Of a stretch of DNA of 35,742 nt, positions 7,380 through 14,525 are shown in pieces. The position numbers and the translations under genes were made by a program. Each line of letters starts with the position of its first letter. The first letter of the stretch is position 1. The notes under the pieces were generated by a model. That model did not search any database and was not told the origin of the DNA. It worked only from the letters and a program-made list of their open reading frames with translations. The stretch is from JBBPZA01 sp963728925 (GTDB taxonomy: Bacteria > Actinomycetota > Thermoleophilia > Solirubrobacterales > Solirubrobacteraceae), in the NCBI GenBank assembly GCA_963728925.1, contig CAVSMB010000027.1, positions 1 to 35,742 of the forward strand, given 5' to 3'.

Positions 7380-7826
7380 GTGGCCGGCAGCGCATCGGGA
7401 TCTCGCGACGCCCCGCTGTTCGGCGTCCACGCGCCGGCGCTCGAGCTCGCCGCCGCCGGCCTGTGCCTGGCCTGCGCGGGCGCCGTCGCCGTCGGCGCGG
7501 TCGCCGGGAATGACGCTGCCGTCGGATCCGACGGTCCGGTGCTTTGTCCCTTCCGGCTCCTCACTGGCCTTCCCTGTCCCTTCTGCGGGATGACGCGCAG
7601 CCTGCTCGCGCTGGGCCGCGGCGACGTGGCGGCGAGCGTCGCCTTGCACCCGCTCGGGCCCGCGGTCGCCCTGCTCGCCGTCGTCGGCCTCTGGCGCTTC
7701 GTGCGCCCAGCCGTTCGCCGTCGCGGTGGCGGCGTCGCGGCCCGGCTTCCGCGCAGCGCGCCGCTCGCTGTCGCCGCCGCCTTTGCCGTCGCGTGGGTCC
7801 TCACCCTCTCCCACGGCCCCCTATGA
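7380..7826 (+). CDS. DUF2752 membrane protein
   Basis: A 148-residue membrane protein carrying the DUF2752 core: 'CPFRLLTGLPCPFCGMTRSL' at about residues 57-76, with three conserved Cys, followed by 'LHPLGPAVAL' and a second helix. Three membrane helices are predicted. Function is unknown; the Cys pattern suggests a metal or redox role but no more. GTG 7380 starts 27 bases after the zincin stop. Its stop overlaps the start of the next gene (ATGA), so the two are almost certainly translated together. Confidence 0.85.
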   Translation: MAGSASGSRDAPLFGVHAPALELAAAGLCLACAGAVAVGAVAGNDAAVGSDGPVLCPFRLLTGLPCPFCGMTRSLLALGRGDVAASVALHPLGPAVALLAVVGLWRFVRPAVRRRGGGVAARLPRSAPLAVAAAFAVAWVLTLSHGPL

Positions 7827-8212
7827 GCCAACCGCCCTTCGGGCCACCCCAACCGCCCTTCGGGCCACCCCAGCCGCCCTACTCCGGCCCGCCGCCCCAG
7901 CCGCCCCAGCCGGGCCAGCCGCCGTACCCGCCCTACGGCGGCGTCCCACAGCGCGAGACCGCGCCGGGCGCGATCGTCGCGCTCGTGCTGGGCATCGTCG
8001 GCGTGATCTTCTGCCAGGTCGCAGCGCCCTTCGCATGGGTGCTCGGCCGCCGCGCGGAGGAGACGATCGCGGCCGAGCCGCAGCGCTATTCGGGCAAGGA
8101 CCTCGCGACCACCGGCAAGATCCTCGGGATCGTCGGCACGGTGCTGCTGATCCTCGCGGTAATCGCCGGGATCGTCCTGATCATCGTCGCCATCGCGACG
8201 AGCTCGAGCTGA
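7823..8212 (+). CDS. DUF4190-type membrane protein with Pro-rich N-terminus
   Basis: A 129-residue protein. Residues 1-45 are a cytoplasmic Pro/Gly/Gln-rich tail containing a repeated 'PPFGPPQ'. Two membrane helices follow ('IVALVLGIVGVIFCQVAAPF' and 'ILGIVGTVLLILAVIAGIVL'), with the connecting loop 'GRRAEETIAA' and 'GKDLATTGKILG' typical of DUF4190. Members often accompany secretion or envelope genes, but the function is unknown. ATG 7823 overlaps the upstream stop by four bases, indicating an operon with the DUF2752 gene. Confidence 0.87.
   Translation: MSQPPFGPPQPPFGPPQPPYSGPPPQPPQPGQPPYPPYGGVPQRETAPGAIVALVLGIVGVIFCQVAAPFAWVLGRRAEETIAAEPQRYSGKDLATTGKILGIVGTVLLILAVIAGIVLIIVAIATSSS
7830..7871 (+). 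repeat. Perfect 21-bp tandem duplication
   Basis: Bases 7830-7850 are repeated exactly at 7851-7871, in frame, duplicating 'PPFGPPQ' in the N-terminal tail of the DUF4190 protein. The identity at DNA level implies a recent slippage event. Confidence 0.9.
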
Positions 8213-8324
8213 GCGGGGGGAAGGGCGCCTTGCGATCGGCGTGATCAGCGACCGCCGCGATCAGCGCGGTCAGAGCGATCGGGGTGATTGGCGCGATCGG
8301 CCGTTGAGCGGCAACGCGCCAGTT

Positions 8325-8351
8325 TGTCGAACCGTGGCATCCCTCGTCGTC
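8325..8351 (+). promoter_or_regulatory. Candidate ECF42-type promoter
   Basis: TGTCGA at 8325-8330 is followed by CGTCGTC at 8345-8351. This matches the published ECF42 pattern of a TGTCGA -35 element and a CGTC-like -10 element at about 14-17 bases spacing. It lies about 60 bases before the DGPF gene, which is followed by the ECF42 sigma gene, so the system probably autoregulates. The match is by eye and the exact -10 register is ambiguous. Confidence 0.6.
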
Positions 8352-8408
8352 GTGTGATCGAGTGCGGCGACCGGCGCCGCACCGCACACGACCCCAGGAG
8401 GCTGCCCC

Positions 8409-8765
8409 ATGAAGTACCTGCTGACGATCTACGGTGACGAGTCCGGGTTCGAGGACGTCAACGAGGAGGACGGCCGCCAGATGCTCGAGGCCTATACCCG
8501 CTTCGGCCAGGAGGCCGGCGAGGCCGGCGTGCTGCTCGGCGGCGAGGGCCTGCAGCCGACCGCGACGGCGACGACCGTGCGGGTGCAGGACGGGGATCGC
8601 GTCGTCACCGACGGGCCCTTCGCGGAGACCAAGGAGCAGCTCGGCGGCTACTACCTCGTCGAATGCAAGGATCAGGACGAGGCGATCGAGTGGGCGGCGA
8701 AGATCCCAGGAGCTCAGCACGGATCGGTCGAGGTACGGCCCGTCATGGTCTTCGCGCAGGACTAG
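8409..8765 (+). CDS. YCII-related (DGPF domain) protein
   Basis: A 118-residue cytoplasmic protein of the YCII/DGPF superfamily: 'MKYLLTIYGDES' at the N-terminus and the diagnostic 'VVTDGPFAETKEQLGGYYLV' near residues 58-77, then 'AIEWAAKIP'. Its length is normal for the family. A clear CAGGAGG lies 5' of ATG 8409. DGPF genes are nearly always paired with ECF42 sigma factors and are their usual targets, exactly as here. The biochemical function of the family is unresolved; a ferredoxin-like dimer fold is expected. An ECF42-type promoter is seen upstream at 8325-8351. Confidence 0.93.
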   Translation: MKYLLTIYGDESGFEDVNEEDGRQMLEAYTRFGQEAGEAGVLLGGEGLQPTATATTVRVQDGDRVVTDGPFAETKEQLGGYYLVECKDQDEAIEWAAKIPGAQHGSVEVRPVMVFAQD

Positions 8766-10009
8766 CGTCACCCACGCACGAGGCCGTCGACCGCCTGTTC
8801 CGGGAGGAGTCGGGGCGGGCGGTCGCGAGCCTCATCCGAGCGCTGCGCGACTTCGACGCGGCCGAGGAGGCCGTCCAGGAGGCGTGGCTCGTCGCGCTCG
8901 AGCGCTGGCCGGCGGACGGCCTGCCCGACAACCCGCCCGCGTGGATCATCACGACCGCGCGCAACAAGGCGATCGACAGCCTGCGCTCCGAGCGGCGGCT
9001 GGAGCGCAGGCGCGAGGCGCTCGCACGCCTCGAGCAGGCGCTCGGCAGCCCCAGAGACGGCGAGGACGAGATCGTGACCGAAATCCCCGACGACCGCCTG
9101 CGGCTGATCTTCACCTGCTGCCATCCCTCGATCGCGCCCGAGGCGCGCGTCGCCCTCACCCTGCGCACGCTGGGCGGGCTGACCACGGCGGAGATCGCCC
9201 GCGCCTTCCTCGTGTCGGAGACCTCGATGGCGCAGCGCCTCGTCCGCGCGAAGCGCAAGATCCGCGACGCCGGGATCCGCTACGAGGTGCCTGCCGCCGC
9301 GCAGCTCCCACGGCGCTTGCCCGCCGTGCTCGCGGCGCTGTACCTGATCTTCAACGAGGGCTACGCCGCGACGAGCGCCGAGCGGCTCGTGCGCGCCGAG
9401 CTCTGCGCCGAGGCGATCCGCCTGACGCGGATGCTCGTCTCGCTGCTGGCCGACGAGCCGGAGGCGCGCGCGCTGCTGGCGTTGATGCTCCTGCACCACT
9501 CGCGGCGGGCCACGCGGCTCGACCCCGACGGCGCGCTCGTCCTGCTCGAGGACCAGGACCGAACGGCGTGGGATGCCGCGATGATCGCGGAAGGGGCGGG
9601 ACTCGCCGCGCGGGCGGCGCGCGCCAACCCCATCACCCCGGGTCCCTACGCGCTCCAGGCCGCGATCGCCGCCGAGCACGCCCGCGCGCCCACGGCGGCC
9701 ACGACAGACTGGGCGCGGATCGCCGTTCTCTACGGCCGCCTCGCCCAGGTCGCGCGCAGCCCGGTGGTCGATCTCAACCGCGCGGTCGCGGTGGCCATGG
9801 CCGACGGGCCCGCTCCCGGTCTCGCGCTCGTCGAGCGCCTTGCCCCCGAGCTGGACGGCTACCACCTCTTCCATGCCACGCGAGCGGACCTCCTGCGACG
9901 CCTGGGCCGCGACGAGGAGGCCTCGGCGGCCTACCGGCGCGCGGCCGGGCTGGCCACCAACCCCGTCGAGCGCGCGTTTCTCGAGAGCCGGCTCGCGGGG
10001 CCGGGCTAG
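8663..10009 (+). CDS. ECF42-group RNA polymerase sigma factor with C-terminal extension
   Basis: The protein has sigma region 2 ('AVDRLFREESGRAVASLIRA' onward and 'NPPAWIITTARNKAIDSLRS'), the characteristic 'RLIFTCCHPSIAPEARVALT' linker, region 4 ('AEIARAFLVSETSMAQRLVR'), and a long TPR-like C-terminal domain (DUF6596) beginning 'YLIFNEGYAATS'. This is the ECF42 architecture, in which the extension is needed for activity in Streptomyces. Similarity begins only near 8775. In-frame starts exist at ATG 8663 and GTG 8690, both inside the DGPF gene and with atypical codons, so the true start is unclear and a lost base near 8766 is possible. It is co-directional with the DGPF gene and probably activates it. 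Confidence 0.9.
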   Translation: MQGSGRGDRVGGEDPRSSARIGRGTARHGLRAGLASPTHEAVDRLFREESGRAVASLIRALRDFDAAEEAVQEAWLVALERWPADGLPDNPPAWIITTARNKAIDSLRSERRLERRREALARLEQALGSPRDGEDEIVTEIPDDRLRLIFTCCHPSIAPEARVALTLRTLGGLTTAEIARAFLVSETSMAQRLVRAKRKIRDAGIRYEVPAAAQLPRRLPAVLAALYLIFNEGYAATSAERLVRAELCAEAIRLTRMLVSLLADEPEARALLALMLLHHSRRATRLDPDGALVLLEDQDRTAWDAAMIAEGAGLAARAARANPITPGPYALQAAIAAEHARAPTAATTDWARIAVLYGRLAQVARSPVVDLNRAVAVAMADGPAPGLALVERLAPELDGYHLFHATRADLLRRLGRDEEASAAYRRAAGLATNPVERAFLESRLAGPG

Positions 10010-10058
10010 CCCGCTCGCTGGGCCGCCGGCTCGCTGGCCACCGGCTCGCGGGGCCGGG
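9988..10058. repeat. 18-bp direct repeats between convergent genes
   Basis: CCGGCTCGCGGGGCCGGG occurs exactly at 9988-10005, covering the end of the sigma gene, and again at 10041-10058. Two degenerate copies (GCTCGCTGG-based) lie between. The block separates two convergent genes. It may work as a bidirectional terminator or may simply be a local duplication. Confidence 0.75.
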
Positions 10059-10064
10059 TAGCCG

Positions 10065-11465
10065 TCAGTCGCCGATCTCCGCGCCGCCGGCGATCCGCTC
10101 CGGCGTCGGCGCGTCGAGCTCGACGCGCCCGCGCACGACGATGCCGGCGCCGAAGGTCACGTCGCCGCGAACGACGAAGCGCTCGCACTCCAGCAGCGAG
10201 GGCGGCCCGTGGGGAAAGCGCCGGTCGAAGTCGCCGATGAGCCGGTAGTGCGCGGGGTCGAGGTCGACGAAGAGCGGCGGAAGCGTCCGCGCAGGGTTGA
10301 CCGCGACGTGTGCCTCCTCGGTGAGCACGTAGACGTCCGAGCGCAGGCCGAGAAGGTCGTTGGTCGTCTTGACCGGGGCGAAGCGCTCGCGGGGCACGCG
10401 CAGCGCGCGGGCGCCGTCGAAGACGCCGATCGCGGCGCCCATCGCCGTCTCGATCTGGAGGACGTCGGGCGAGGCGGGGTCGCCCGGGTCCACCGTCTTG
10501 CGGTTCACGATCATCGGCAGCCCTAGCACGCCGTCGCGCTCGCGCAGCAGCGCGTCGAGGGCGCGAAGGTCGACCCAGAGGGTGTTGGTGTTGAAGTAGC
10601 GCCAGCGCTCGGTGTCCTGGAAGGAGTCGAGGTCCTCGCCGGGGGTCTGGGCGATCTCGCGCAGGACGAGGCCCTCGCCAGCTCGCCGGGCGGCGAGGTG
10701 GCCGCCCTTGCGGTCGGCCTCGGTGCGGTCGGCGACCTCCATGAGGAACGGCATCTCCTCGCGCGCGAACCAGGCGAGGATGCGCGGCTCGAGCACCGCG
10801 CCGAGGTTGTCTATGTTCGACACGAACGCGTAGCGGTAGCCGGCCTCGAGCAGGCGCGCGAGCATCCCGGAGGTGACGAGCGCCGCGTAGAGATCGCCGT
10901 GGCCGGGGGGCGCCCACTCCAGGCCAGGCTCCTGGGGCCAGCTCGCGGGCTCGAGGCGCTCGGTTAGCAGCTTGGGCTCACGGTGCTGGACGAAGTCGAG
11001 CGGGACGTCCTGGCCCTCCAGCAGCCGGTCGTGGCGCTCGAGCGCGCGCAGCGTCGGCTTGCGGGTGGCGAAGCTGTTCATGAGCACGAGCGGCAGGCGC
11101 ACGTCGCGACGGCGGCGAAGCTCGACGACCTGGCTCGCGACGATGTCCAGGAAGCTCGAGCTTCCCCTCACGGGCAGGAGCGACTTGGGGCCCGTCATGC
11201 CCATGCTCGTCCCCAGCCCGCCGTTGAGCTTGAGCACGACCGCGCGCGCGAGCGCCGCCTCCTCGCCCCCGGGGTCGGAGGGCAGGTCCTGCGCCGAGGG
11301 AAGCTCGGAGACCGGCTCGAGGTCTGCGTCCGGCAGCAGCCCCGACTCGCCCTGCTCGAGCTGGCGGTAGTAGTGGCGGAAGGTGGCGACGAAGGCGTCG
11401 GGCACCTGCGCCGCCGCCATCTTCTCCTCGGCCGCCCGCAGGCCGTCCTCGCTCATCGGTCGCAT
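10065..11465 (-). CDS. UTP--glucose-1-phosphate uridylyltransferase (eukaryote-type UGPase)
   Basis: Makes UDP-glucose from UTP and glucose-1-phosphate, for glycan, trehalose or cell-wall precursor synthesis in the cytoplasm. The 466-residue product has the UDPGP-family nucleotide-binding loop 'LKLNGGLGTSMGMTGPKSLL' near residue 80, 'VSNIDNLGAVLEP' in the middle, 'YFNTNTLWVDL' and 'KTTNDLLGLRSDVYVLTEE', then a C-terminal beta-helix ('GDVTFGAGIVVRGRVELD'). This is the eukaryotic/actinobacterial type, not the GalU type. ATG 11465 or ATG 11456 may be used; a GGAAG precedes them. A longer frame to 11528 overlaps the divergent gene's start and is unlikely. It is convergent with the ECF42 gene. Confidence 0.93.
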   Translation of the reverse strand: MRPMSEDGLRAAEEKMAAAQVPDAFVATFRHYYRQLEQGESGLLPDADLEPVSELPSAQDLPSDPGGEEAALARAVVLKLNGGLGTSMGMTGPKSLLPVRGSSSFLDIVASQVVELRRRRDVRLPLVLMNSFATRKPTLRALERHDRLLEGQDVPLDFVQHREPKLLTERLEPASWPQEPGLEWAPPGHGDLYAALVTSGMLARLLEAGYRYAFVSNIDNLGAVLEPRILAWFAREEMPFLMEVADRTEADRKGGHLAARRAGEGLVLREIAQTPGEDLDSFQDTERWRYFNTNTLWVDLRALDALLRERDGVLGLPMIVNRKTVDPGDPASPDVLQIETAMGAAIGVFDGARALRVPRERFAPVKTTNDLLGLRSDVYVLTEEAHVAVNPARTLPPLFVDLDPAHYRLIGDFDRRFPHGPPSLLECERFVVRGDVTFGAGIVVRGRVELDAPTPERIAGGAEIGD

Positions 11466-11509
11466 GCTTCCAGACTCGCCAAGCCCCGGCCGTGCCCTAC
11501 CCTGCGGGT

Positions 11510-12328
11510 ATGTCCCCACACCGCGCATCGGCGCGCGGTGGCATCCTGATCACCGTCGCTGGCATCGTCCTCGCGGGCGCCGTGATTCTCGCCGTGCCGT
11601 CGCTGCGCGAGGCCGTGTCGAGTGCCCTGGGTGGCGACACGGACGAGCTGCGCAACGAGCTGCGCGGGGCCGGTGTCGGCGGCGTGCTCGTGCTCTTCGG
11701 GCTGATCCTCGCCCACACCGTGGTCTTCTACCCCGCCGAGATCGTGAACGCGGCCGCGGGCTACGTGTACGGATTCGGGCCTGCGCTCGCGCTGTGCATG
11801 ACCGGCTGGACGATCTCGGCGATCGCGGGCTACGCGATCGGGCGCTGGGCGGGCCGCCCGCTGGTCTACCGGCTGGTGGGCGAGCGGCGCTTTGAGCGGG
11901 CCGAGCGCGCGGTCGACCGCGTGGGCATCCCCGGGCTGCTCGCGGCGCGGCTCATCCCGATCCTTCCCTTCAGCGTCGTCTGCTACGTCTTCGGCGCGGC
12001 GCGCGTGTCCCTGTGGCGCTACACGTGGACCACCTTCGTCGGGACCCTGCCGCTGTGCGCGACCGTTGTCTACCTCGGCGGCAGGCTCGACACGCTGTCG
12101 GTCAACGATCCGGCCGTGTGGCTCGCCACCGTGATCGTCGTGGTCCTGCTGCTGTCCGGCCACCTGCTTCGCGGCCGCCTGCGAGAGCCGCGCGAGCCCG
12201 AGGGCGCTCAGGCCGCGAGTACGACGAGCGGCCCCGAGCCGCCCTCGACGGGATCGGGCGGCGAGGTCAGCTCGAGCCCGCAGCCGCACTCGCACGCCAG
12301 GGCGAGCACGTCGCCCAGCGGGCCGTAG
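11510..12328 (+). CDS. TVP38/TMEM64 (DedA-like, SNARE-associated) membrane protein
   Basis: A 272-residue membrane protein. Five to six helices are visible, with the VTT/TVP38 core 'FYPAEIVNAAAGYVYGFGPA' and 'GWTISAIAGYAIGRWAGR', then 'ARLIPILPFSVVCYVFGAAR' and 'YTWTTFVGTLP'. DedA/TVP38 relatives act in lipid carrier recycling and membrane homeostasis, including undecaprenyl phosphate and phospholipid flipping in some members; the substrate here is unknown. ATG 11510 follows the divergent UGPase start by 44 bases. The last ~45 residues are low-complexity and lie antisense to a small ORF with better codon bias (12208-12404), so the functional protein may effectively end near the 'LLRGRLREPR' segment. 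Confidence 0.87.
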   Translation: MSPHRASARGGILITVAGIVLAGAVILAVPSLREAVSSALGGDTDELRNELRGAGVGGVLVLFGLILAHTVVFYPAEIVNAAAGYVYGFGPALALCMTGWTISAIAGYAIGRWAGRPLVYRLVGERRFERAERAVDRVGIPGLLAARLIPILPFSVVCYVFGAARVSLWRYTWTTFVGTLPLCATVVYLGGRLDTLSVNDPAVWLATVIVVVLLLSGHLLRGRLREPREPEGAQAASTTSGPEPPSTGSGGEVSSSPQPHSHARASTSPSGP

Positions 12329-12404
12329 GCCTCGAAGACCTCGGCGCAGCCGGCGTCCGAGCAGAAGAGGAAGGCGTGGACCAGGCCCGCAGCGTGGCGG
12401 GCAC
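12208..12404 (-). pseudogene. Small Cys-rich protein, probable single-base frameshift
   Basis: A minus-strand frame ending at TGA 12208-12210 encodes 'HAFLFCSDAGCAEVFEAYGP' followed by 'LACECGCGLELTSP'. The five Cys in 'C-x4-C' and 'C-E-C-G-C' groups suggest a small zinc ribbon. Almost every third base is G or C over ~50 codons. The frame has no ATG/GTG/TTG start. Restoring one base at the GG of 12384-12385 joins it to GTG 12404 and gives a ~65-residue protein beginning 'MPATLRALVHAFLF'. It overlaps, antisense, the 3' end of the TVP38 gene. I do not recognise a named family. Confidence 0.5.
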
Positions 12405-12427
12405 GGCGGACGGAGCCGCGGAGGCCG

Positions 12428-12643
12428 CTACGCCGCGCCGTCGAGCGGCGCCGCGCTCACCTCGCACGCGCCCACGCGCGCGCCGCTCGCGGCGGCCTTG
12501 GCCGCGAAGAGCTGTGGCCCGGTCATCGCCGCCGCCTCCGGCGAGCCGGCCGAGACGAGGAAGCTCGCGTCGCGCGGGCCGTCGCCCGCCTCCCCGGGCG
12601 CCGGCCGGCGCCAGCACCCCCTCACCTCGACTCGGCACAGCAT
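12428..12643 (-). CDS. Small hypothetical protein
   Basis: A 71-residue protein starting at ATG 12643, supported by GAGGAGG at 12651-12657 seven bases upstream and by G/C at nearly every third codon position. It begins 'MLCRVEVRGCW' and has no membrane segment or signal peptide. Residues 28-50 ('DASFLVSAGSPEAAAMTGPQ') resemble nothing I can name. It is divergent from the PI-PLC-like gene, with 139 bases between, and is followed 23 bases later by the Cys-rich ORF, which may share its transcript. Confidence 0.6.
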   Translation of the reverse strand: MLCRVEVRGCWRRPAPGEAGDGPRDASFLVSAGSPEAAAMTGPQLFAAKAAASGARVGACEVSAAPLDGAA

Positions 12644-12710
12644 CGTCGGACCTCCTCGTCGTCGTGCACTCCCCGAACGCAGCCCGGCACGATGGCGCGT
12701 GGGCCGCTCC

Positions 12711-12729
12711 ACCGCTGCGGACCAGCGGT
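12711..12729. promoter_or_regulatory. Inverted repeat in a divergent intergenic region
   Basis: ACCGCTG (12711-12717) and CAGCGGT (12723-12729) form a perfect 7-bp inverted repeat with a 5-base spacer, midway between two divergent genes. It fits a dimeric regulator's operator. No cognate regulator can be assigned. Confidence 0.3.
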
Positions 12730-12782
12730 CCGAGCCTCGTCCACCGGCACTGGACCGGCGGTCGGTCTGGAAGGATCGTCGC

Positions 12783-13727
12783 GTGCCCCGCGCGTGCGCC
12801 GTCATCGTCCCGGTCGTCGCCCTGCTGGCGCTGGCGTTGGCCCTCGCGCCGGCCGCGTCGGCCTGGTCGGTCCAGCGCTGCAACGGCGAGGCCTCGCTGT
12901 GCGACCGCCGGCTCGAGCAGGTCGTCCTTCCGGCCACCCACAACTCGATGTCGGCGCAGTCGCTCGGCTTCCTCCTCCCCAACCAGCCCGTCGGGATCCC
13001 CGACCAGCTCGCCGACGGCGTCCGCGGCTTCCTCGTCGACACCTACGCCGGCGTGCGCCGTCGCGACGGGGTGGTGGTGACCGGCGGCGCCGCCAGCGCG
13101 GGGCGACGCGCGATCTACCTCTGCCACGTTCGCTGCGAGCTCGGGGCGACGCCGTTGCTCGACGTCCTCCGCGCGATGACGCGCTTCCTCCACCGACACC
13201 CGAGCGAGGTGCTCGTGATCGTCAACGAGGACCACGTGTCGGCGGACGACTTCACGAAGGTCGTCAAGCGCAGCGGGCTCGCGCGCTACGTCTACCGCGG
13301 GTCCGCCGGGCCGCGCTGGCCGACCCTGCGGCGGATGATCGCCTCGCGGGGGCAGGTCGTCCTCCTCGCCGAGAGCGACGTCCGCGGCGCACCCTGGTAC
13401 CACCCCGCCTACGAGGGCATCGTCCAGGAGACGCCCTACAGCTGGCCGCGGGTCACCCAGCTCACCGATCCCACGATGCTCGCTGCGAGCTGCCGTCCCA
13501 ACCGCGGCGGCCGTCGCGGCTCGCTCTTCCTCGTCAACCACTGGTCGCCGCCTTCGGTCCCGACCGACGCGACGTCGCGCCGGGTCAACGCGACCGGCGC
13601 GCTGGTGCGCCGGGCGAGGGAGTGCCGCCGCCTGCGCGGCCGGCAACCGACCCTGCTGGCGGTCGACCGCTACCGCGTCGGCGGTCTCTTCACCGCGGCG
13701 CGCAAGCTGAACGCGCAGCGGCGCTAG
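12783..13727 (+). CDS. Secreted PI-PLC X-domain-like phosphodiesterase
   Basis: A 314-residue exported protein. Residues 1-27 are a signal peptide ending 'APAASA-WS'. The mature part is a TIM-barrel of the phosphatidylinositol-specific phospholipase C type: the first catalytic His sits in 'VLPATHNSMSAQS' (H53), followed by 'GVRGFLVDTYAG', and the second in 'IYLCHVRCELG' (H115), then 'HPSEVLVIVNEDHV'. Both His of the acid-base pair are present. Substrate may be phosphatidylinositol, abundant in actinobacteria, or a related phosphodiester. GTG 12783 is preceded by GGAAGGA with a 7-base spacer. The stop codon overlaps the convergent cyclase stop. Confidence 0.88.
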   Translation: MPRACAVIVPVVALLALALALAPAASAWSVQRCNGEASLCDRRLEQVVLPATHNSMSAQSLGFLLPNQPVGIPDQLADGVRGFLVDTYAGVRRRDGVVVTGGAASAGRRAIYLCHVRCELGATPLLDVLRAMTRFLHRHPSEVLVIVNEDHVSADDFTKVVKRSGLARYVYRGSAGPRWPTLRRMIASRGQVVLLAESDVRGAPWYHPAYEGIVQETPYSWPRVTQLTDPTMLAASCRPNRGGRRGSLFLVNHWSPPSVPTDATSRRVNATGALVRRARECRRLRGRQPTLLAVDRYRVGGLFTAARKLNAQRR

Positions 13728-14509
13728 ACGGCCGCCTCCACCAGCGCGAAGACGCGCGTCGGGGAGCCCGTCCCGCGCACGAGCTTCAGCGGCGCAACGA
13801 TGAGCACCGCGCCGGTGGGAGGAAGCCGCGCGAGGTTGGCGAGCTGGGTCAGCCCGTAGCGGCCGTTGCCCATCAGGTGGAAGTGGGCCGGGAAGACGGG
13901 ATCGAAGCCGCCCGCCGCGCCGGCGTCGATCCCGACCGTCTCGACCCCGAAGCCGACGATGCCGCGCTCGGCGCCCAGCCAGCGCGCCGCGTCCGCGTCG
14001 GGCCCCGGCGTGACCGGACCCTCGGGCCCCGCGTTGAGGAACGCCTTGGCATCGTGGGCCCGGGCGTCCCAGCCCGAGCGGAACAGCACCCACGCCCCGG
14101 AGGGGATCGTGCCGTGCTCGGCCTCGAAGGCCTCGAGGTCGGCGACGGTCAGCAGGTAGCCGGGATCGTCGGCCACCTGGGCGGAGCGGTCGATCACCAC
14201 GGCCGGGGCGACGAGCCGCGCGGGCGCCACGGAGGCGACGTCCTCCCCGTCGCGCCCGCTGATCCAGTGGATCGGCGCGTCGAAGTGCGTCCCGGTGTGC
14301 TCGCCGAGCTCGAGAACATCCCACCCCCACGCCGGGCCCGCGTCGTCGTACCGGCTCAGCGGGCGTCGCGCGAGCGGCGGCGTGTTCGCGAACGGCTCGG
14401 GCAGCTGCAGCACGGGCGTGTCCTCGCTGAGCGGCTGGGTGAGGTCGACGACGGTGACCCTCCCGTCGGCGAGGGCCTGGAGCAGGGCGGCGGTGGACGG
14501 CTGGGACAT
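13724..14509 (-). CDS. Cyclase family metal-dependent hydrolase
   Basis: A 261-residue member of the cyclase/kynurenine formamidase-like superfamily. The metal-binding signature is complete: H71-T-G-T-H75-F-D77-A-P-I-H81, followed by the 'W-I-S-G' loop, and a later 'VGFGVETVGIDAGAAGG' that matches the family's substrate loop. Members hydrolyse formamides, lactones or isatin-like rings. No tryptophan catabolic gene is nearby, so formylkynurenine is not implied. AGGAGG lies three bases before ATG 14509. It is the third gene of an operon after GNAT and the ThDP enzyme (16-base gap), so it may process that enzyme's product. Confidence 0.88.
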   Translation of the reverse strand: MSQPSTAALLQALADGRVTVVDLTQPLSEDTPVLQLPEPFANTPPLARRPLSRYDDAGPAWGWDVLELGEHTGTHFDAPIHWISGRDGEDVASVAPARLVAPAVVIDRSAQVADDPGYLLTVADLEAFEAEHGTIPSGAWVLFRSGWDARAHDAKAFLNAGPEGPVTPGPDADAARWLGAERGIVGFGVETVGIDAGAAGGFDPVFPAHFHLMGNGRYGLTQLANLARLPPTGAVLIVAPLKLVRGTGSPTRVFALVEAAV

Positions 14510-14525
14510 GGGGCCTCCTGGATGG

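Noticed and set aside
12267..14330. 687-residue minus-strand frame over the PI-PLC-like and cyclase genes
   Set aside because: It is a shadow; both overlapped genes have signal peptide or metal motifs and correct codon bias.
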